Assembly (NCBI RefSeq): GCF_001465795.2
Contig: NZ_CP013659.2
Span: 1,072,501-1,136,500, forward strand
Direction: 5' to 3'
DNA from: Planococcus rifietoensis
GTDB taxonomy: Bacteria; Bacillota; Bacilli; Bacillales_A; Planococcaceae
DNA length: 64,000 bases
A program made the translations under genes and the position numbers. Positions 1 through 8,065 of the stretch are shown one piece after another. The notes under the pieces are model-generated. The model was not told the origin of the DNA, did not search any database, and worked only from the letters and a program-made list of their open reading frames with translations. The stretch's first letter is position 1. Each line of letters begins with the position of its first letter.

Positions 1-213
1 TTCGATATCGAAAAAGAATTGCGCCGGAGCGGCAATCCTGAAGTGAAATCGGAAGAAGTCGGTGAATTGGTCATGAACCGGTTGGCGGATATCGATGAAG
101 TGGCCTATGTCCGCTTTGCTTCGGTCTATCGCCAGTTCAAAGACATTACGGTCTTTATCGATGAACTGAAAGATCTGCTTGACCGCAATCCCGGTGACAA
201 GGACAGCAAATAA
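1..213 (+). CDS. nrdR: Transcriptional repressor NrdR, C-terminal fragment (5' end outside window)
   Basis: The open frame runs in from the window edge and encodes the last 70 residues. The visible part corresponds to the end of the NrdR ATP-cone domain and its C-terminal tail, including [16 protein letters not shown], which is highly conserved in NrdR. The zinc ribbon and most of the ATP-cone lie upstream of the window. NrdR is the nucleotide-sensing repressor of ribonucleotide reductase genes. It ends 12 bases before dnaB, with the dnaB ribosome-binding site (AAGGCGGTG) starting at its stop codon, so the two are almost certainly co-transcribed as in B. subtilis (nrdR-dnaB-dnaI). Confidence 0.9.
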   Translation, partial: FDIEKELRRSGNPEVKSEEVGELVMNRLADIDEVAYVRFASVYRQFKDITVFIDELKDLLDRNPGDKDSK

Positions 214-225
214 GGCGGTGACCAC

Positions 226-1596
226 ATGACAATGTACAAAGAACTTCAGCCCGCCGACTTGTACCGGATCCGCATGCCATATCCATTTTCCAATTACGAC
301 CGCCAGTTGCTGACGCTCCTTTATCAGCCGATGGTCGGGTCAGATGCCATTTCCCTCTACTTGACACTTTGGGCAGATGGCGAAATGCGGTCTGAGGATT
401 CGACGCATTATACATTGATGAACACGCTCGGAAAACCGGTCAAAGCGATTTTCGAATCCCGCATTCAACTCGAAGCAATCGGTTTATTGAAGACTTTTCG
501 AAAAGACGGGGAAAACCGTTCGTTCGTATACGAACTGTGCCCGCCGCTCGATCCGAAAACCTTTTTTGCCGACCCGCTATTGTCGATGTTCCTGTTCAGT
601 AAAATTGGTGAATCGTCGTATCGCCGTGTCCGCGATCGTTTTGTCATCCAGGCGCCGCTTGCTGAAGGATATGCAGAAGTCTCCAGGACTTTCACAGATA
701 TCTTCCAGCCGGTACACGCGAAGTCGGGTTATCCGGCAGACGAAAAAGAGCTTGAATCACGGACGGACGGGGAATATGAAATAGATCAAGACTTTGATTT
801 TGCGTTGCTGCGCCAAGGCCTGTCTGAACAACTCGTGCCAAAGCGCGTATTGACCCCGTCCATCCGCAACTTTATCGTAAAGCTGTCGTTCCTCTACGGT
901 TTCGGCCCGCTTGAAATGCAAAAAGTCGTATTGCTGGCGATCGAAGATGATTACCGGATAGATGAAGAAGGATTGCGCAAAGCAGCTTCCGATTATTATA
1001 AAATGACCGTCACGACGACTGCGCCTAAACTCGAGCCTGTCAAAACGGCAGAACCGAAAACGCCGCAACCAGATGCACAACAAGCGCCTGCAAATAAAGA
1101 AGACGAATTGATCGCATATTTGGAGTCGGCATCGCCGCTTCAAGTGCTGCGCGATATCGCAGACGGCAAAGAACCACTGCCGGCTGACGTACAGTTGGCG
1201 AATCAATTGGTGACGCAGCATGGCATGGAACCGGCTGTCGTCAACGTATTGCTTCAATATGTTTTATTGCGCACCGATATGAAACTAACAAAAGCGTATG
1301 TAGAAAAAATAGCATCGCATTGGCTGAGAAAAAATGTCACGACAGCCAAGCAGGCAATGGAATTTGCACGCATCGAACATACGCAGTATATGAAATGGAA
1401 AAATGAATCAAGCGCCGCACCGAAACGCGCAGCATCTTCCGGACGCAAGCCGATCCGCGAAGAAAAGTTGCCTGAATGGTTCAATAAGAAAGACGAAGTG
1501 GAAACACCTGGACAAGGAGCTTCAAGTGAACAGCTCGAACAGGAAAAACAGAAATTGCTTGCGAAGCTTGCGTTGAAGAAAAGAAAGGGTGATTAG
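226..1596 (+). CDS. dnaB: Replication initiation / membrane attachment protein DnaB
   Basis: 456 residues, close to the Bacillus DnaB length (about 470). This Firmicutes-specific protein is not the replicative helicase. With DnaD and DnaI it loads the DnaC helicase at oriC and at restart sites and links the origin to the membrane. The N-terminal part (about 1-130) contains the characteristic opening ADLYRIRMPYPFSNYDRQLLTLLYQPMVG. A charged, Pro/Gln-rich linker lies around residues 260-295, followed by a DnaB/DnaD C-terminal (DDBH2) segment containing MKLTKAYVEKIASHWL. The start at ATG 226 follows an AAGGCGGTG ribosome-binding site. The stop codon abuts the dnaI start with no spacer, so translation is probably coupled. 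Assignment rests on sequence and the nrdR-dnaB-dnaI order. Confidence 0.93.
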   Translation: MTMYKELQPADLYRIRMPYPFSNYDRQLLTLLYQPMVGSDAISLYLTLWADGEMRSEDSTHYTLMNTLGKPVKAIFESRIQLEAIGLLKTFRKDGENRSFVYELCPPLDPKTFFADPLLSMFLFSKIGESSYRRVRDRFVIQAPLAEGYAEVSRTFTDIFQPVHAKSGYPADEKELESRTDGEYEIDQDFDFALLRQGLSEQLVPKRVLTPSIRNFIVKLSFLYGFGPLEMQKVVLLAIEDDYRIDEEGLRKAASDYYKMTVTTTAPKLEPVKTAEPKTPQPDAQQAPANKEDELIAYLESASPLQVLRDIADGKEPLPADVQLANQLVTQHGMEPAVVNVLLQYVLLRTDMKLTKAYVEKIASHWLRKNVTTAKQAMEFARIEHTQYMKWKNESSAAPKRAASSGRKPIREEKLPEWFNKKDEVETPGQGASSEQLEQEKQKLLAKLALKKRKGD

Positions 1597-2535
1597 ATGG
1601 AACCGATTCGTGAAACGATGAAGCGAGTGGTCAATGCGCCCTCATTTTCCGAGCGCTATGATGCAATGAAGAAAGAAGTAATGGAACATCCCGGCGTCCT
1701 AAAATTCCTTAAAGAACACGAAGAGGAAATCGACGGGCCGACAGTGGATAAAGGCATGGGCAAGCTATACGAATATATCGACCAATCGCATGACTGCAAT
1801 AAATGCCCGAACCTCGGTGGCTGCATCAATCATCTGAAAGGATTCGAACCGAATCTTGTATTGGAGCGGGGCAATATCGGCATCTCGTACACTAAATGCC
1901 GGTTGAAAACCGCTGAAGATAATAAACGCCATGCTTCTTCCTTGATCCACAGCATGTATATGCCAAAAGAAGTGATGGCGGCGAGAATCGAAAACTTCGA
2001 GCTCGATGACCGGAGGCTGCCAGCTTTCCGCGCAGTTGATGATTTTCTAGAGAAAGCGACAGGCCCGGATTCGCTTCCGGAAAAAGGCTTGTATTTATAC
2101 GGCAAGTTCGGAACTGGCAAATCCTATTTGTTGAGCGCGGTCGCGAATGAACTCGCGGAGATCAATGTGAAAACGGTTCTTGTGTTCGTACCGGAATTCA
2201 TGCGCGAAATGAAACAAGCGATTGGTGACCATACGCTGCAGGAAAAAATAGAATACGTCAAAAAAGCCGATGTGCTCATGCTCGATGATATCGGAGCTGA
2301 AGCGATGTCGAGCTGGACACGCGATGAAGTGCTCGGTACGATCCTTCATTACCGGATGGCGGAGAAATTGCCGACCTTCATGAGTTCGAACTTTAGCTAC
2401 TCCGAACTTGCGCACCATTTGACTTATTCACAGCGCGGCGAAAAAGAAGACTTAAAAGCAGCGCGCATCATGGAACGGATTCAGGCATTGACCGTCCCAG
2501 TCAAACTTGAAGGCGAAAACCGCCGCAACAAGTAA
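1597..2535 (+). CDS. dnaI: Primosomal helicase loader DnaI
   Basis: 312-residue AAA+ ATPase that loads the hexameric replicative helicase. The N-terminal domain contains a zinc-binding set (Cys67, Cys70, Cys76, His79, Cys101), the helicase-binding module of Bacillus DnaI. The AAA+ domain follows: Walker A GKFGTGKS at 169-176 and Walker B VLMLDDIG ending around residue 243, with sensor-like MSSNFS near residue 263. The length equals B. subtilis DnaI (311). It starts on the base after the dnaB stop. Downstream lies the thrS promoter and T-box, so this is the last gene of the nrdR-dnaB-dnaI unit. No obvious T-rich terminator hairpin follows the stop; transcription may run into the thrS leader. 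Confidence 0.95.
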   Translation: MEPIRETMKRVVNAPSFSERYDAMKKEVMEHPGVLKFLKEHEEEIDGPTVDKGMGKLYEYIDQSHDCNKCPNLGGCINHLKGFEPNLVLERGNIGISYTKCRLKTAEDNKRHASSLIHSMYMPKEVMAARIENFELDDRRLPAFRAVDDFLEKATGPDSLPEKGLYLYGKFGTGKSYLLSAVANELAEINVKTVLVFVPEFMREMKQAIGDHTLQEKIEYVKKADVLMLDDIGAEAMSSWTRDEVLGTILHYRMAEKLPTFMSSNFSYSELAHHLTYSQRGEKEDLKAARIMERIQALTVPVKLEGENRRNK

Positions 2536-2544
2536 GAGAAACTA

Positions 2545-2573
2545 TTGCCTTTTGATTTTTTTCATCGTATAGT
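2545..2573 (+). promoter_or_regulatory. Candidate sigma-A promoter of the thrS leader
   Basis: TTGCCT at 2545-2550, a 17-base spacer and TATAGT at 2568-2573 lie just after dnaI. The predicted start near 2580 is right before the T-box leader. Inferred from motif fit and position only. Confidence 0.55.
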
Positions 2574-2579
2574 AAGAAT

Positions 2580-2842
2580 CATCAATAATGATTTACATGC
2601 AATGACAAGGACATGAGCGATCACGCATGGCACACAGAGAGGGAAGACACGGCTGAAAGCTTCCCGGCACAGCGTTTTTGTTTACCCCCTTTGAGCAGCG
2701 CCTGCGAACTCCAGTAGCAGGCGACGGTACCGGCCCGTTAGCCGATGCAGAGCTTCGTTCCGTGCGTAAAGATTGTGCGGAAGAGAAGAAGGGTGGAACC
2801 ACGAACAGAGCTTCGTCCCTTTTGGGATGGGGCTTTTTGTGT
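2580..2842 (+). promoter_or_regulatory. T-box leader of thrS with intrinsic terminator
   Basis: The T-box sequence GGGTGGAACCACG at 2791-2803 is followed directly by a terminator hairpin (2809-2840: arms AGCTTCGTCCC and GGGATGGGGCT, then TTTTT). This is the standard arrangement in which uncharged tRNA pairs with the T-box bulge and stabilises the antiterminator. Upstream are stem-forming segments typical of Stem I, and a candidate ACC (Thr) specifier at 2684-2686. The specifier is less certain than the T-box itself. Its role as a threonine-tRNA sensor follows from the downstream thrS gene. Confidence 0.88.
2809..2842 (+). terminator. T-box terminator before thrS
   Basis: An 11-pair stem with G-U pairs around a TTTT loop, followed by a T-run. 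It is the regulated terminator of the thrS T-box. Confidence 0.8.
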
Positions 2843-2881
2843 GGAAAAAAAGAAAAGCTGAATCGCCTGTTCAGCTCCGAC

Positions 2882-3107
2882 AGGCTTAAGGCACACTGGC
2901 GAAGCGGCGCTTTCTGCCGCACAGCCAGGGTGACTTAAGACCCCGAGGAGCTAGGCGCTGAAGCTAGACATCAAGAAAAGCTGAAGCTGCCTAGCGGAGG
3001 AAGCTAAGCTAAGAACGCGACGTCCTGTCGCAACGCTTAGCTGACCCACATCCTGTGGCCCTCTGACTGGCTTACGACCCGAGAGGCAGTCAGCTGAAGC
3101 TAGACAC
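2882..3107. repeat. Repeat family R1: chain of hairpins inserted between T-box terminator and thrS
   Basis: Two related units end in nearly the same tail, GCTGAAGCTAGACA (ending at 2970 and 3105). The first unit carries GCGAAGCGGCGCTTTCTGCC and is clearly related to 6156-6251 between rpmI and rplT. The second unit contains several hairpins: 3007-3042 (arms AGCTAAG/CTTAGCT), 3046-3059 (CCACA/TGTGG around a TCC loop) and a CTGACTG/CAGTCAG pair. No open frame is credible here. This makes the thrS leader about 340 bases longer after the terminator than usual. Confidence 0.8.
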
Positions 3108-3180
3108 AAAAAACCCTGAAGAGCTGAACCAGACCCTGTGGTTCGCGATTCACCCGATATCATTCAAAGGAGAGATTCAT

Positions 3181-5109
3181 ATGGCAGACATGATTCAATT
3201 AACATTCCCGGACGGCGCAGTAAAAGAGTTCGCCAAAGGAACATCTACAGAGGAAATCGCTCAGTCCATCAGCCCGGGCCTTCGCAAAAAAGCGGTGGCA
3301 GGCAAGCTTTCCGGCAACTTGGTCGATTTGAAAGCACCTCTTGAAGCGGATGGCGAGATCGCGATCATCACGCCGGAATCCGAAGAAGCATTGGAAGTAC
3401 TACGCCACAGCTCAGCGCATTTGATGGCTCAAGCAGTCAAGCGCCTGTATCCGGATGCCAAGCTTGGGGTGGGGCCGGTCATCGAAAACGGCTTCTACTA
3501 TGATATCGATACAGAGTCGGCGATTACAGCTGAAGATCTGCCGGTCATCGAAAAAGAAATGAAGAAAATCATCAATGAAAACTTAGACATCGTCCGCGTG
3601 GAAGTATCGAGAAACGAAGCGCAGCAACGCTTTGAAGCGATCAACGATCCATACAAGCTGGAGCTTCTAGAAGCGATCCCAGAAGATGAGCAAGTGTCGA
3701 TCTACGAACAAGGCGAATTTTTCGATTTGTGCCGCGGCATCCACGTGCCATCAACTGGAAAATTGAAAGAATTTAAATTATTGAGCGTCGCTGGAGCTTA
3801 CTGGCGTGGCGATAGCGACAATAAAATGCTTCAGCGTATCTACGGAACTGCCTTTTTCAAAAAAGAAGAATTGAAAGCTCATCTTGAAATGCTCGAAGAA
3901 GCAAAAGAGCGCGACCACCGCAAAATCGGCAAAGAGCTCAATTTGTTCATGAACTCCCAAAAAGTCGGCCAAGGCCTGCCGATGTGGCTGCCGAAGGGTG
4001 CAACAATTCGTCGCATCATCGAACGCTATATCGTCGACAAAGAAGAGCGCATGGGCTATGACCACGTCTACACGCCGGTTATGGGCAGTGTCGAATTGTA
4101 TAAAACAAGCGGCCACTGGGACCATTATCAGGAAAACATGTTCCCGGTCATGCAAATGGACAACGAAGATTTGGTGCTGCGCCCGATGAACTGCCCGCAT
4201 CACATGATGATCTACAAGCAAGGCATTCATTCCTACCGCCAATTGCCGATCCGCATCGCAGAACTTGGCTTGATGCACCGCTATGAAATGTCAGGTGCCT
4301 TGTCTGGCCTGCAGCGCGTGCGCGGAATGACATTGAACGATGCCCACCTATTCGTGCGTCCGGATCAAATCAAAGAAGAATTCAAACGCGTCGTCAATCT
4401 CGTCATTGAAGTGTATAAAGACTTCGATTTAAAAGATTATTCGTTCCGCGTATCTTACCGCGACCCGGCTGATAAAGAAAAATACTATGACGATGACGCC
4501 ATGTGGGACCGTGCGCAATCGATGCTGAAAGAGGCAATGGATGAACTTGGCCTCGATTATTTTGAAGCAGAAGGTGAAGCAGCATTCTACGGGCCAAAAC
4601 TCGACGTTCAAGTGAAAACAGCACTTGGCAAAGAAGAAACTTTGTCGACTGTCCAGCTCGACTTCCTGTTGCCGGAAAAATTCGATTTGACGTATATCGG
4701 CGAAGACGGCAAACAGCACCGTCCGGTCGTCATTCACCGCGGCGTCGTTTCGACAATGGAGCGTTTTGTTGCCTTCCTAATCGAAGAATACAAAGGTGCA
4801 TTTCCGACATGGCTCGCGCCGGTGCAAGTGGAAATCATCCCGGTATCGCTCGATGTGCACAGTGAATACGCAAAAGAGCTTCAGGAGAAAATGCAGCAGC
4901 ATAAATTGCGCGTCGACATCGATGAGCGTGACGAAAAACTGGGCTATAAAATCCGCGAAGCACAAATGCAGAAAGTTCCATACATGCTCGTTATCGGCGA
5001 TAAGGAGCTCGAAAGCGGCTCGGTCAACGTACGCAAATACGGCGAGCAGAACTCTGAGAGCATGCCGTTCGAAGACTTCCTTAAACTCGTCCAATCCGAA
5101 CTTCGCTAA
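3181..5109 (+). CDS. thrS: Threonyl-tRNA synthetase
   Basis: 642-residue class II synthetase that charges tRNA-Thr. An N-terminal TGS domain (1-62) is followed by the editing domain with HSSAH (76-80), the Cys184/His188 pair (FDLCRGIH) and the catalytic core. The zinc ligands Cys338 (MNCPHH), His389 (MTLNDAH) and His519 (VVIHR) are all present, and motif 2 carries the RVRG loop. The C-terminal anticodon-binding domain starts near residue 540. ATG 3181 sits behind AAGGAGAG. The gene is preceded by a T-box leader, so expression is expected to rise when tRNA-Thr is uncharged. Length and domains are those of the bacterial enzyme. Confidence 0.98.
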   Translation: MADMIQLTFPDGAVKEFAKGTSTEEIAQSISPGLRKKAVAGKLSGNLVDLKAPLEADGEIAIITPESEEALEVLRHSSAHLMAQAVKRLYPDAKLGVGPVIENGFYYDIDTESAITAEDLPVIEKEMKKIINENLDIVRVEVSRNEAQQRFEAINDPYKLELLEAIPEDEQVSIYEQGEFFDLCRGIHVPSTGKLKEFKLLSVAGAYWRGDSDNKMLQRIYGTAFFKKEELKAHLEMLEEAKERDHRKIGKELNLFMNSQKVGQGLPMWLPKGATIRRIIERYIVDKEERMGYDHVYTPVMGSVELYKTSGHWDHYQENMFPVMQMDNEDLVLRPMNCPHHMMIYKQGIHSYRQLPIRIAELGLMHRYEMSGALSGLQRVRGMTLNDAHLFVRPDQIKEEFKRVVNLVIEVYKDFDLKDYSFRVSYRDPADKEKYYDDDAMWDRAQSMLKEAMDELGLDYFEAEGEAAFYGPKLDVQVKTALGKEETLSTVQLDFLLPEKFDLTYIGEDGKQHRPVVIHRGVVSTMERFVAFLIEEYKGAFPTWLAPVQVEIIPVSLDVHSEYAKELQEKMQQHKLRVDIDERDEKLGYKIREAQMQKVPYMLVIGDKELESGSVNVRKYGEQNSESMPFEDFLKLVQSELR

Positions 5110-5114
5110 AGTGC

Positions 5115-5143
5115 TTGACAGTAAAAGCGCTGCGTGATATTCT
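5115..5143 (+). promoter_or_regulatory. Promoter of infC-rpmI-rplT
   Basis: Consensus TTGACA at 5115-5120, a 17-base spacer and TATTCT at 5138-5143, just after thrS. It gives a start near 5150, immediately before the L20 leader. Confidence 0.8.
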
Positions 5144-5149
5144 TATTTA

Positions 5150-5297
5150 GGTTATTGAATACTTATATGTGCAAGCAGGAGCGCCCGCTTCTCACCTGAT
5201 CGACCGATTGTTGGCAGGTAGACACGATTGACTTTTACATGCATCTAGCATGTGTCATATTATGGCGGGCGAACTCCTCGGGGTTCGCCCGCTTTTT
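5150..5297 (+). promoter_or_regulatory. Ribosomal protein L20 leader (autoregulatory RNA)
   Basis: The region between the promoter and infC carries the Firmicutes L20-leader pattern: GCAAGCAGGAGCGCCCGCT, a CACCTG...CAGGT stem and a strong terminator at 5265-5297 (GCGGGCGAAC pairing with GTTCGCCCGC, then TTTTT). L20 binds this RNA in B. subtilis and favours premature termination of infC-rpmI-rplT. The function is taken from the family; the structure and position are seen here. Confidence 0.85.
5265..5297 (+). terminator. Regulated terminator of the L20 leader
   Basis: A ten-pair GC-rich stem (GCGGGCGAAC/GTTCGCCCGC) followed by a T-run, about 75 bases before the infC start. Confidence 0.85.
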
Positions 5298-5371
5298 GTT
5301 TGCGCCTGTGAACCGGATCGTCCGGTTTACACATTTAAGCTATTCGCGACACTACCCGGAGGTGGATCATT

Positions 5372-5890
5372 ATTAGCAGAGACAACAATGTAAACGAAGG
5401 CATTCGTGCACGTGAATTACGGGTTATTGACCAAAATGGTGAACAGCTCGGAATCAAATCACGCAACGAGGCGCTCGAGATTGCAGCTCGTGTCAACTTG
5501 GATCTAGTACTAGTGGCTCCTCAAGCTAAGCCGCCGGTCGCACGGATCATGGACCACGGCAAGTTCAAATTTGAACAGCAAAAGAAAGAGCGCGAAATTC
5601 GTAAAAACCAAAAGATCATCAACGTCAAAGAGGTTCGTTTGAGCCCTGGCATCGATGACCACGATTTTAACACGAAGCTCCGCAATGCCATCAAGTTCCT
5701 TGAAAAAGGCGACAAAGTGAAAGCTTCAATCCGTTTCAAAGGCCGTGCAATCACGCACAAAGAAATCGGACAACGCGTCCTTGAGCGCTTCGCAGAAGAG
5801 TGCAAGGAAGTCGCGACGGTTGAACAGCGCCCGAAAATGGAAGGCCGCAGCATGTTCTTGATGCTGAACCCGGTCAACGAGAAGGAATAA
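5372..5890 (+). CDS. infC: Translation initiation factor IF-3 (AUU start)
   Basis: 172 residues. It prevents premature 50S joining and proofreads start-codon selection. The frame reads [20 protein letters not shown] before reaching [17 protein letters not shown] core sequence, so a start at the internal TTG (5498) would cut off the N-terminal domain. The only sensible starts are ATT codons at 5369 or 5372, behind GGAGGTG (5358-5364). ATT 5372 has the better spacing of 7. An AUU start is typical of infC and allows IF-3 to repress its own translation. The N domain covers about 1-80, followed by a lysine-rich linker and the C domain ([23 protein letters not shown]). First gene of the infC-rpmI-rplT operon. 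Confidence 0.95.
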   Translation: MSRDNNVNEGIRARELRVIDQNGEQLGIKSRNEALEIAARVNLDLVLVAPQAKPPVARIMDHGKFKFEQQKKEREIRKNQKIINVKEVRLSPGIDDHDFNTKLRNAIKFLEKGDKVKASIRFKGRAITHKEIGQRVLERFAEECKEVATVEQRPKMEGRSMFLMLNPVNEKE

Positions 5891-5918
5891 TAGCATAATT
5901 GTTTAGGAGGAACCCGAA

Positions 5919-6119
5919 ATGCCGAAAATGAAAAGCCACAGTGGAGCGTCTAAACGCTTCAAGAAAACTGGAACTGGTAAAGTAAAACGCAACCGTTCCC
6001 ACACAAGCCACTTGTTCGCAAACAAGTCAACTAAGCAAAAACGTAAGCTCCGTAAGGGCTCATTGGTTTCTGCAGGCGACTTGAAACGCATCAAATCATT
6101 GATCTACAACATGAAGTAA
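5919..6119 (+). CDS. rpmI: 50S ribosomal protein L35
   Basis: 66 residues, the standard L35 length, with the typical opening [20 protein letters not shown] and a very basic composition. It starts 28 bases after infC behind AGGAGGAACC. It belongs to the L20-controlled operon. The gap to rplT (177 bases) is unusually long because a dispersed repeat has been inserted. Confidence 0.98.
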   Translation: MPKMKSHSGASKRFKKTGTGKVKRNRSHTSHLFANKSTKQKRKLRKGSLVSAGDLKRIKSLIYNMK

Positions 6120-6130
6120 AACTAGAAAAG

Positions 6131-6251
6131 CGTAAGTGCCCGGTTAGATTCGACGGGCATAAGACGAAGGGGCGAAGCGGCGCTTTTTGCCGCACAGCCA
6201 CTTTGACTTATGACCCTGAGAATCTGGGCGCTGCAGTCTAGACACCAACAA
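6131..6251. repeat. Repeat family R1 copy inside the rpmI-rplT gap
   Basis: It shares GCGAAGCGGCGCTTT, GCCGCACAGCCA, TGACTTA(A/T)GACCC and the CTAGACA tail with 2882-2970. It lies within the ribosomal protein operon and leaves the rplT ribosome-binding site intact. No terminator-like T-run is present, so it should allow read-through. Confidence 0.8.
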
Positions 6252-6296
6252 CTACAAAAATCGAATTTTTCATATTCAAGCAGGAGGTAATTCAAT

Positions 6297-6656
6297 ATGC
6301 CACGCGTAAAAGGCGGAACAGTGACGCGCAAGCGTCGTAAAAGAGTATTAAAATTAGCTAAAGGTTATTACGGTTCGAAACACTTACTATTTAAAGTAGC
6401 GAACCAACAAGTCATGAAGTCAGGTAACTATGCTTACCGTGACCGTCGCAACAAAAAACGTGATTTCCGCAAATTGTGGATCACACGCATCAACGCAGCA
6501 GCTCGTTTGAACGATATTTCTTACAGCCGCTTGATGCACGGATTGAAACTTGCTGGCATCGACATCAACCGCAAAATGCTAGCTGAAATCGCTGTATCTG
6601 ATGCAGCTGCTTTCACAGCTTTGGTTGACCAAGCGAAAAAAGCATCTAACAACTAA
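6297..6656 (+). CDS. rplT: 50S ribosomal protein L20
   Basis: 119 residues, the standard length, with [29 protein letters not shown] and [19 protein letters not shown]. An early-assembly 23S rRNA-binding protein that also represses its operon through the leader at 5150-5297. The start follows GCAGGAGGTAATTCAAT. Last gene of infC-rpmI-rplT before the terminator. Confidence 0.98.
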   Translation: MPRVKGGTVTRKRRKRVLKLAKGYYGSKHLLFKVANQQVMKSGNYAYRDRRNKKRDFRKLWITRINAAARLNDISYSRLMHGLKLAGIDINRKMLAEIAVSDAAAFTALVDQAKKASNN

Positions 6657-6692
6657 TTCATACTAGGCCTAGCGCCTGGTTCGATAGAAAGG

Positions 6693-6719
6693 AGGCCGGC
6701 TAATTGCCGGCCTTTTTTT
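6693..6719 (+). terminator. Terminator after rplT
   Basis: GGCCGGC and GCCGGCC arms around TAATT, then eight T. It ends the infC-rpmI-rplT transcript. Confidence 0.85.
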
Positions 6720-6745
6720 GTTGAAGCCGTTCGGGAGGGAAGACA

Positions 6746-7009
6746 ATGATCATTTTGGCAGCTTATTTAGCCGTCATGTCGAGTTTTGCTTTTATCATGA
6801 TGTGGGCAGACAAAAGGCAGGCGCAAGCACGAGGGCCGCGCATCCCGGAAAAACGCCTGTGGCTTGTCGCAGTCATTGGCGGGGGAATCGGCGCATACCT
6901 GGGAATGATGCTGTTCAGGCATAAAACGAAGCATACGAATTTCCGCATCGGATTCTTTGCCCTAGCCTTGATTCAAGCCAGCTTGCTAGTTTGGATAGCG
7001 TCTCAATAA
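6746..7009 (+). CDS. ysdA: DUF1294 membrane protein YsdA
   Basis: 87 residues with three hydrophobic segments (about 2-20, 35-54, 66-84). It contains the DUF1294 signatures MMWADKRQA, R(I)PEKRLW and GMMLFRHKTKH. The function of the family is unknown. Position directly after rplT matches B. subtilis rplT-ysdA-ysdB-ysdC. The start follows GGGAGGGAAGACA. Confidence 0.88.
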   Translation: MIILAAYLAVMSSFAFIMMWADKRQAQARGPRIPEKRLWLVAVIGGGIGAYLGMMLFRHKTKHTNFRIGFFALALIQASLLVWIASQ

Positions 7010-7011
7010 CA

Positions 7012-7046
7012 AAAGAGGAAGAAGCTCAGGCTTCTTCCTCTTTTTT
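7012..7046. terminator. Bidirectional terminator between ysdA and ysdB
   Basis: Perfect arms AAGAGGAAGAAGC and GCTTCTTCCTCTT with flanking A and T runs. It serves the convergent ysdA (+) and ysdB (-) and overlaps the last codons of ysdB. Confidence 0.85.
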
Positions 7047-7418
7047 CATCAATTGTTCGATTGGGCTTTTCCAGGAAATGTCCGCATCCGGATAATTCAT
7101 GCGGATCTCCTTCTCCAGGAAATGAAAATCCTCTTTCGAGAAGCCGATCAATTTGTCAGGCGTTTCGGTCCAGATGAAAATGGAGACGACATCAAATGCC
7201 TCTTTCGTGGTCCCTAAATATTTCTCGCCTTCAAACAGAACACCGCGCATGGCAATGAAAAAATTCTTGCGGACGTTCCCCACATCGTCGTGAAAATAAT
7301 AAGTGCCGGATTCCAGCGCGGCATCGAGCTTGCGCTTGGGGTCAAAAATGAATTTGAGGAGACGGTAAAACAAGTAAATAATCAAGGCGATGATGATCAA
7401 GCGGATCAAAAATGCCAT
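7026..7418 (-). CDS. ysdB: YsdB-like membrane-anchored protein (sigma-W pathway homologue)
   Basis: 130 residues: one N-terminal transmembrane helix (about 3-24) and a soluble domain ending in a Lys/Glu-rich tail. The order ysdA-ysdB-ysdC matches B. subtilis, where ysdB is associated with the sigma-W pathway. The molecular role is not known. The start at 7418 follows AAGGGGGG on the minus strand with 8-base spacing. It is transcribed against its neighbours. Assigned by synteny and overall shape; no catalytic motif is visible. Confidence 0.75.
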   Translation of the reverse strand: MAFLIRLIIIALIIYLFYRLLKFIFDPKRKLDAALESGTYYFHDDVGNVRKNFFIAMRGVLFEGEKYLGTTKEAFDVVSIFIWTETPDKLIGFSKEDFHFLEKEIRMNYPDADISWKSPIEQLMKKEEEA

Positions 7419-7508
7419 CGGATTGCCCCCCTTATCAGGATAGTCTTGTGTATAATACGTAACAGAAGCTTGGAAGTTTCACAATTTTGATCAAAAAGGA
7501 GAAAGTCT

Positions 7509-7994
7509 ATGAACCTTCAGGAATTATTTCACATGCAACGGGAGCTCGACCGCTATATCCAATCGAATAGAAACGTCGAGGAATCGGTGTTCCGCAAGAA
7601 AGTGCTAGCCCTTCAAGTGGAATTGTCGGAGCTTGCGAATGAAACGAGATGTTTCAAGTTCTGGAGCACGAAAGGCCCTTCGGATAAAAGCGTTTTGCTG
7701 GAGGAGTATGTTGACTGCATTCATTTCATCCTGTCGCTTGGCATTGAAAAGGGCTTTGATTCACTGGAACAATGGCCAGCAGCGACCAATGAACAAGACC
7801 TGACGGAACTGTTCCTCTCTGCCCATCAAGGCGTCGGCCGGTTTGCAGAACAAGCAACGCACGAAGAGTATTTAAGCTTATGGCAGACCTTCGGGGCACT
7901 AGCAAAAGCACTCGGTTTCAGCTATGAAGAAGTACTGACAGCTTATGTAGAAAAGAATGAAACCAATTACAAGCGTCAGCAGCAAGGGTATTGA
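7509..7994 (+). CDS. Dimeric all-alpha dUTPase (dUTP diphosphatase)
   Basis: 161 residues. Predicted all-helical, with the acidic metal-binding pattern of the dimeric dUTPase / MazG-related superfamily: ALQVELSELANETRCFKFW early and LEEYVDCIHFILSLGIE in the middle, supplying the E..E and E..D pairs. KNETNYKRQQQGY closes the protein as in related enzymes. It would hydrolyse dUTP to dUMP and limit uracil in DNA. The start follows AAAAGGAGAAAGTCT. It lies between ysdB and the M42 peptidase, a location not occupied in B. subtilis 168. Confidence 0.85.
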   Translation: MNLQELFHMQRELDRYIQSNRNVEESVFRKKVLALQVELSELANETRCFKFWSTKGPSDKSVLLEEYVDCIHFILSLGIEKGFDSLEQWPAATNEQDLTELFLSAHQGVGRFAEQATHEEYLSLWQTFGALAKALGFSYEEVLTAYVEKNETNYKRQQQGY

Positions 7995-8065
7995 ATGAAT
8001 CTTTTGATAACGTAACCGCTTTCCTATATACTGAAAAAGCAATGACTATTTAGGAGGTCGAAATA

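Noticed and set aside
2593..2922. 109-codon open frame on the minus strand
   Set aside because: It is antisense to the thrS T-box and terminator, has low-complexity Ser/Arg/Pro content and no family resemblance.
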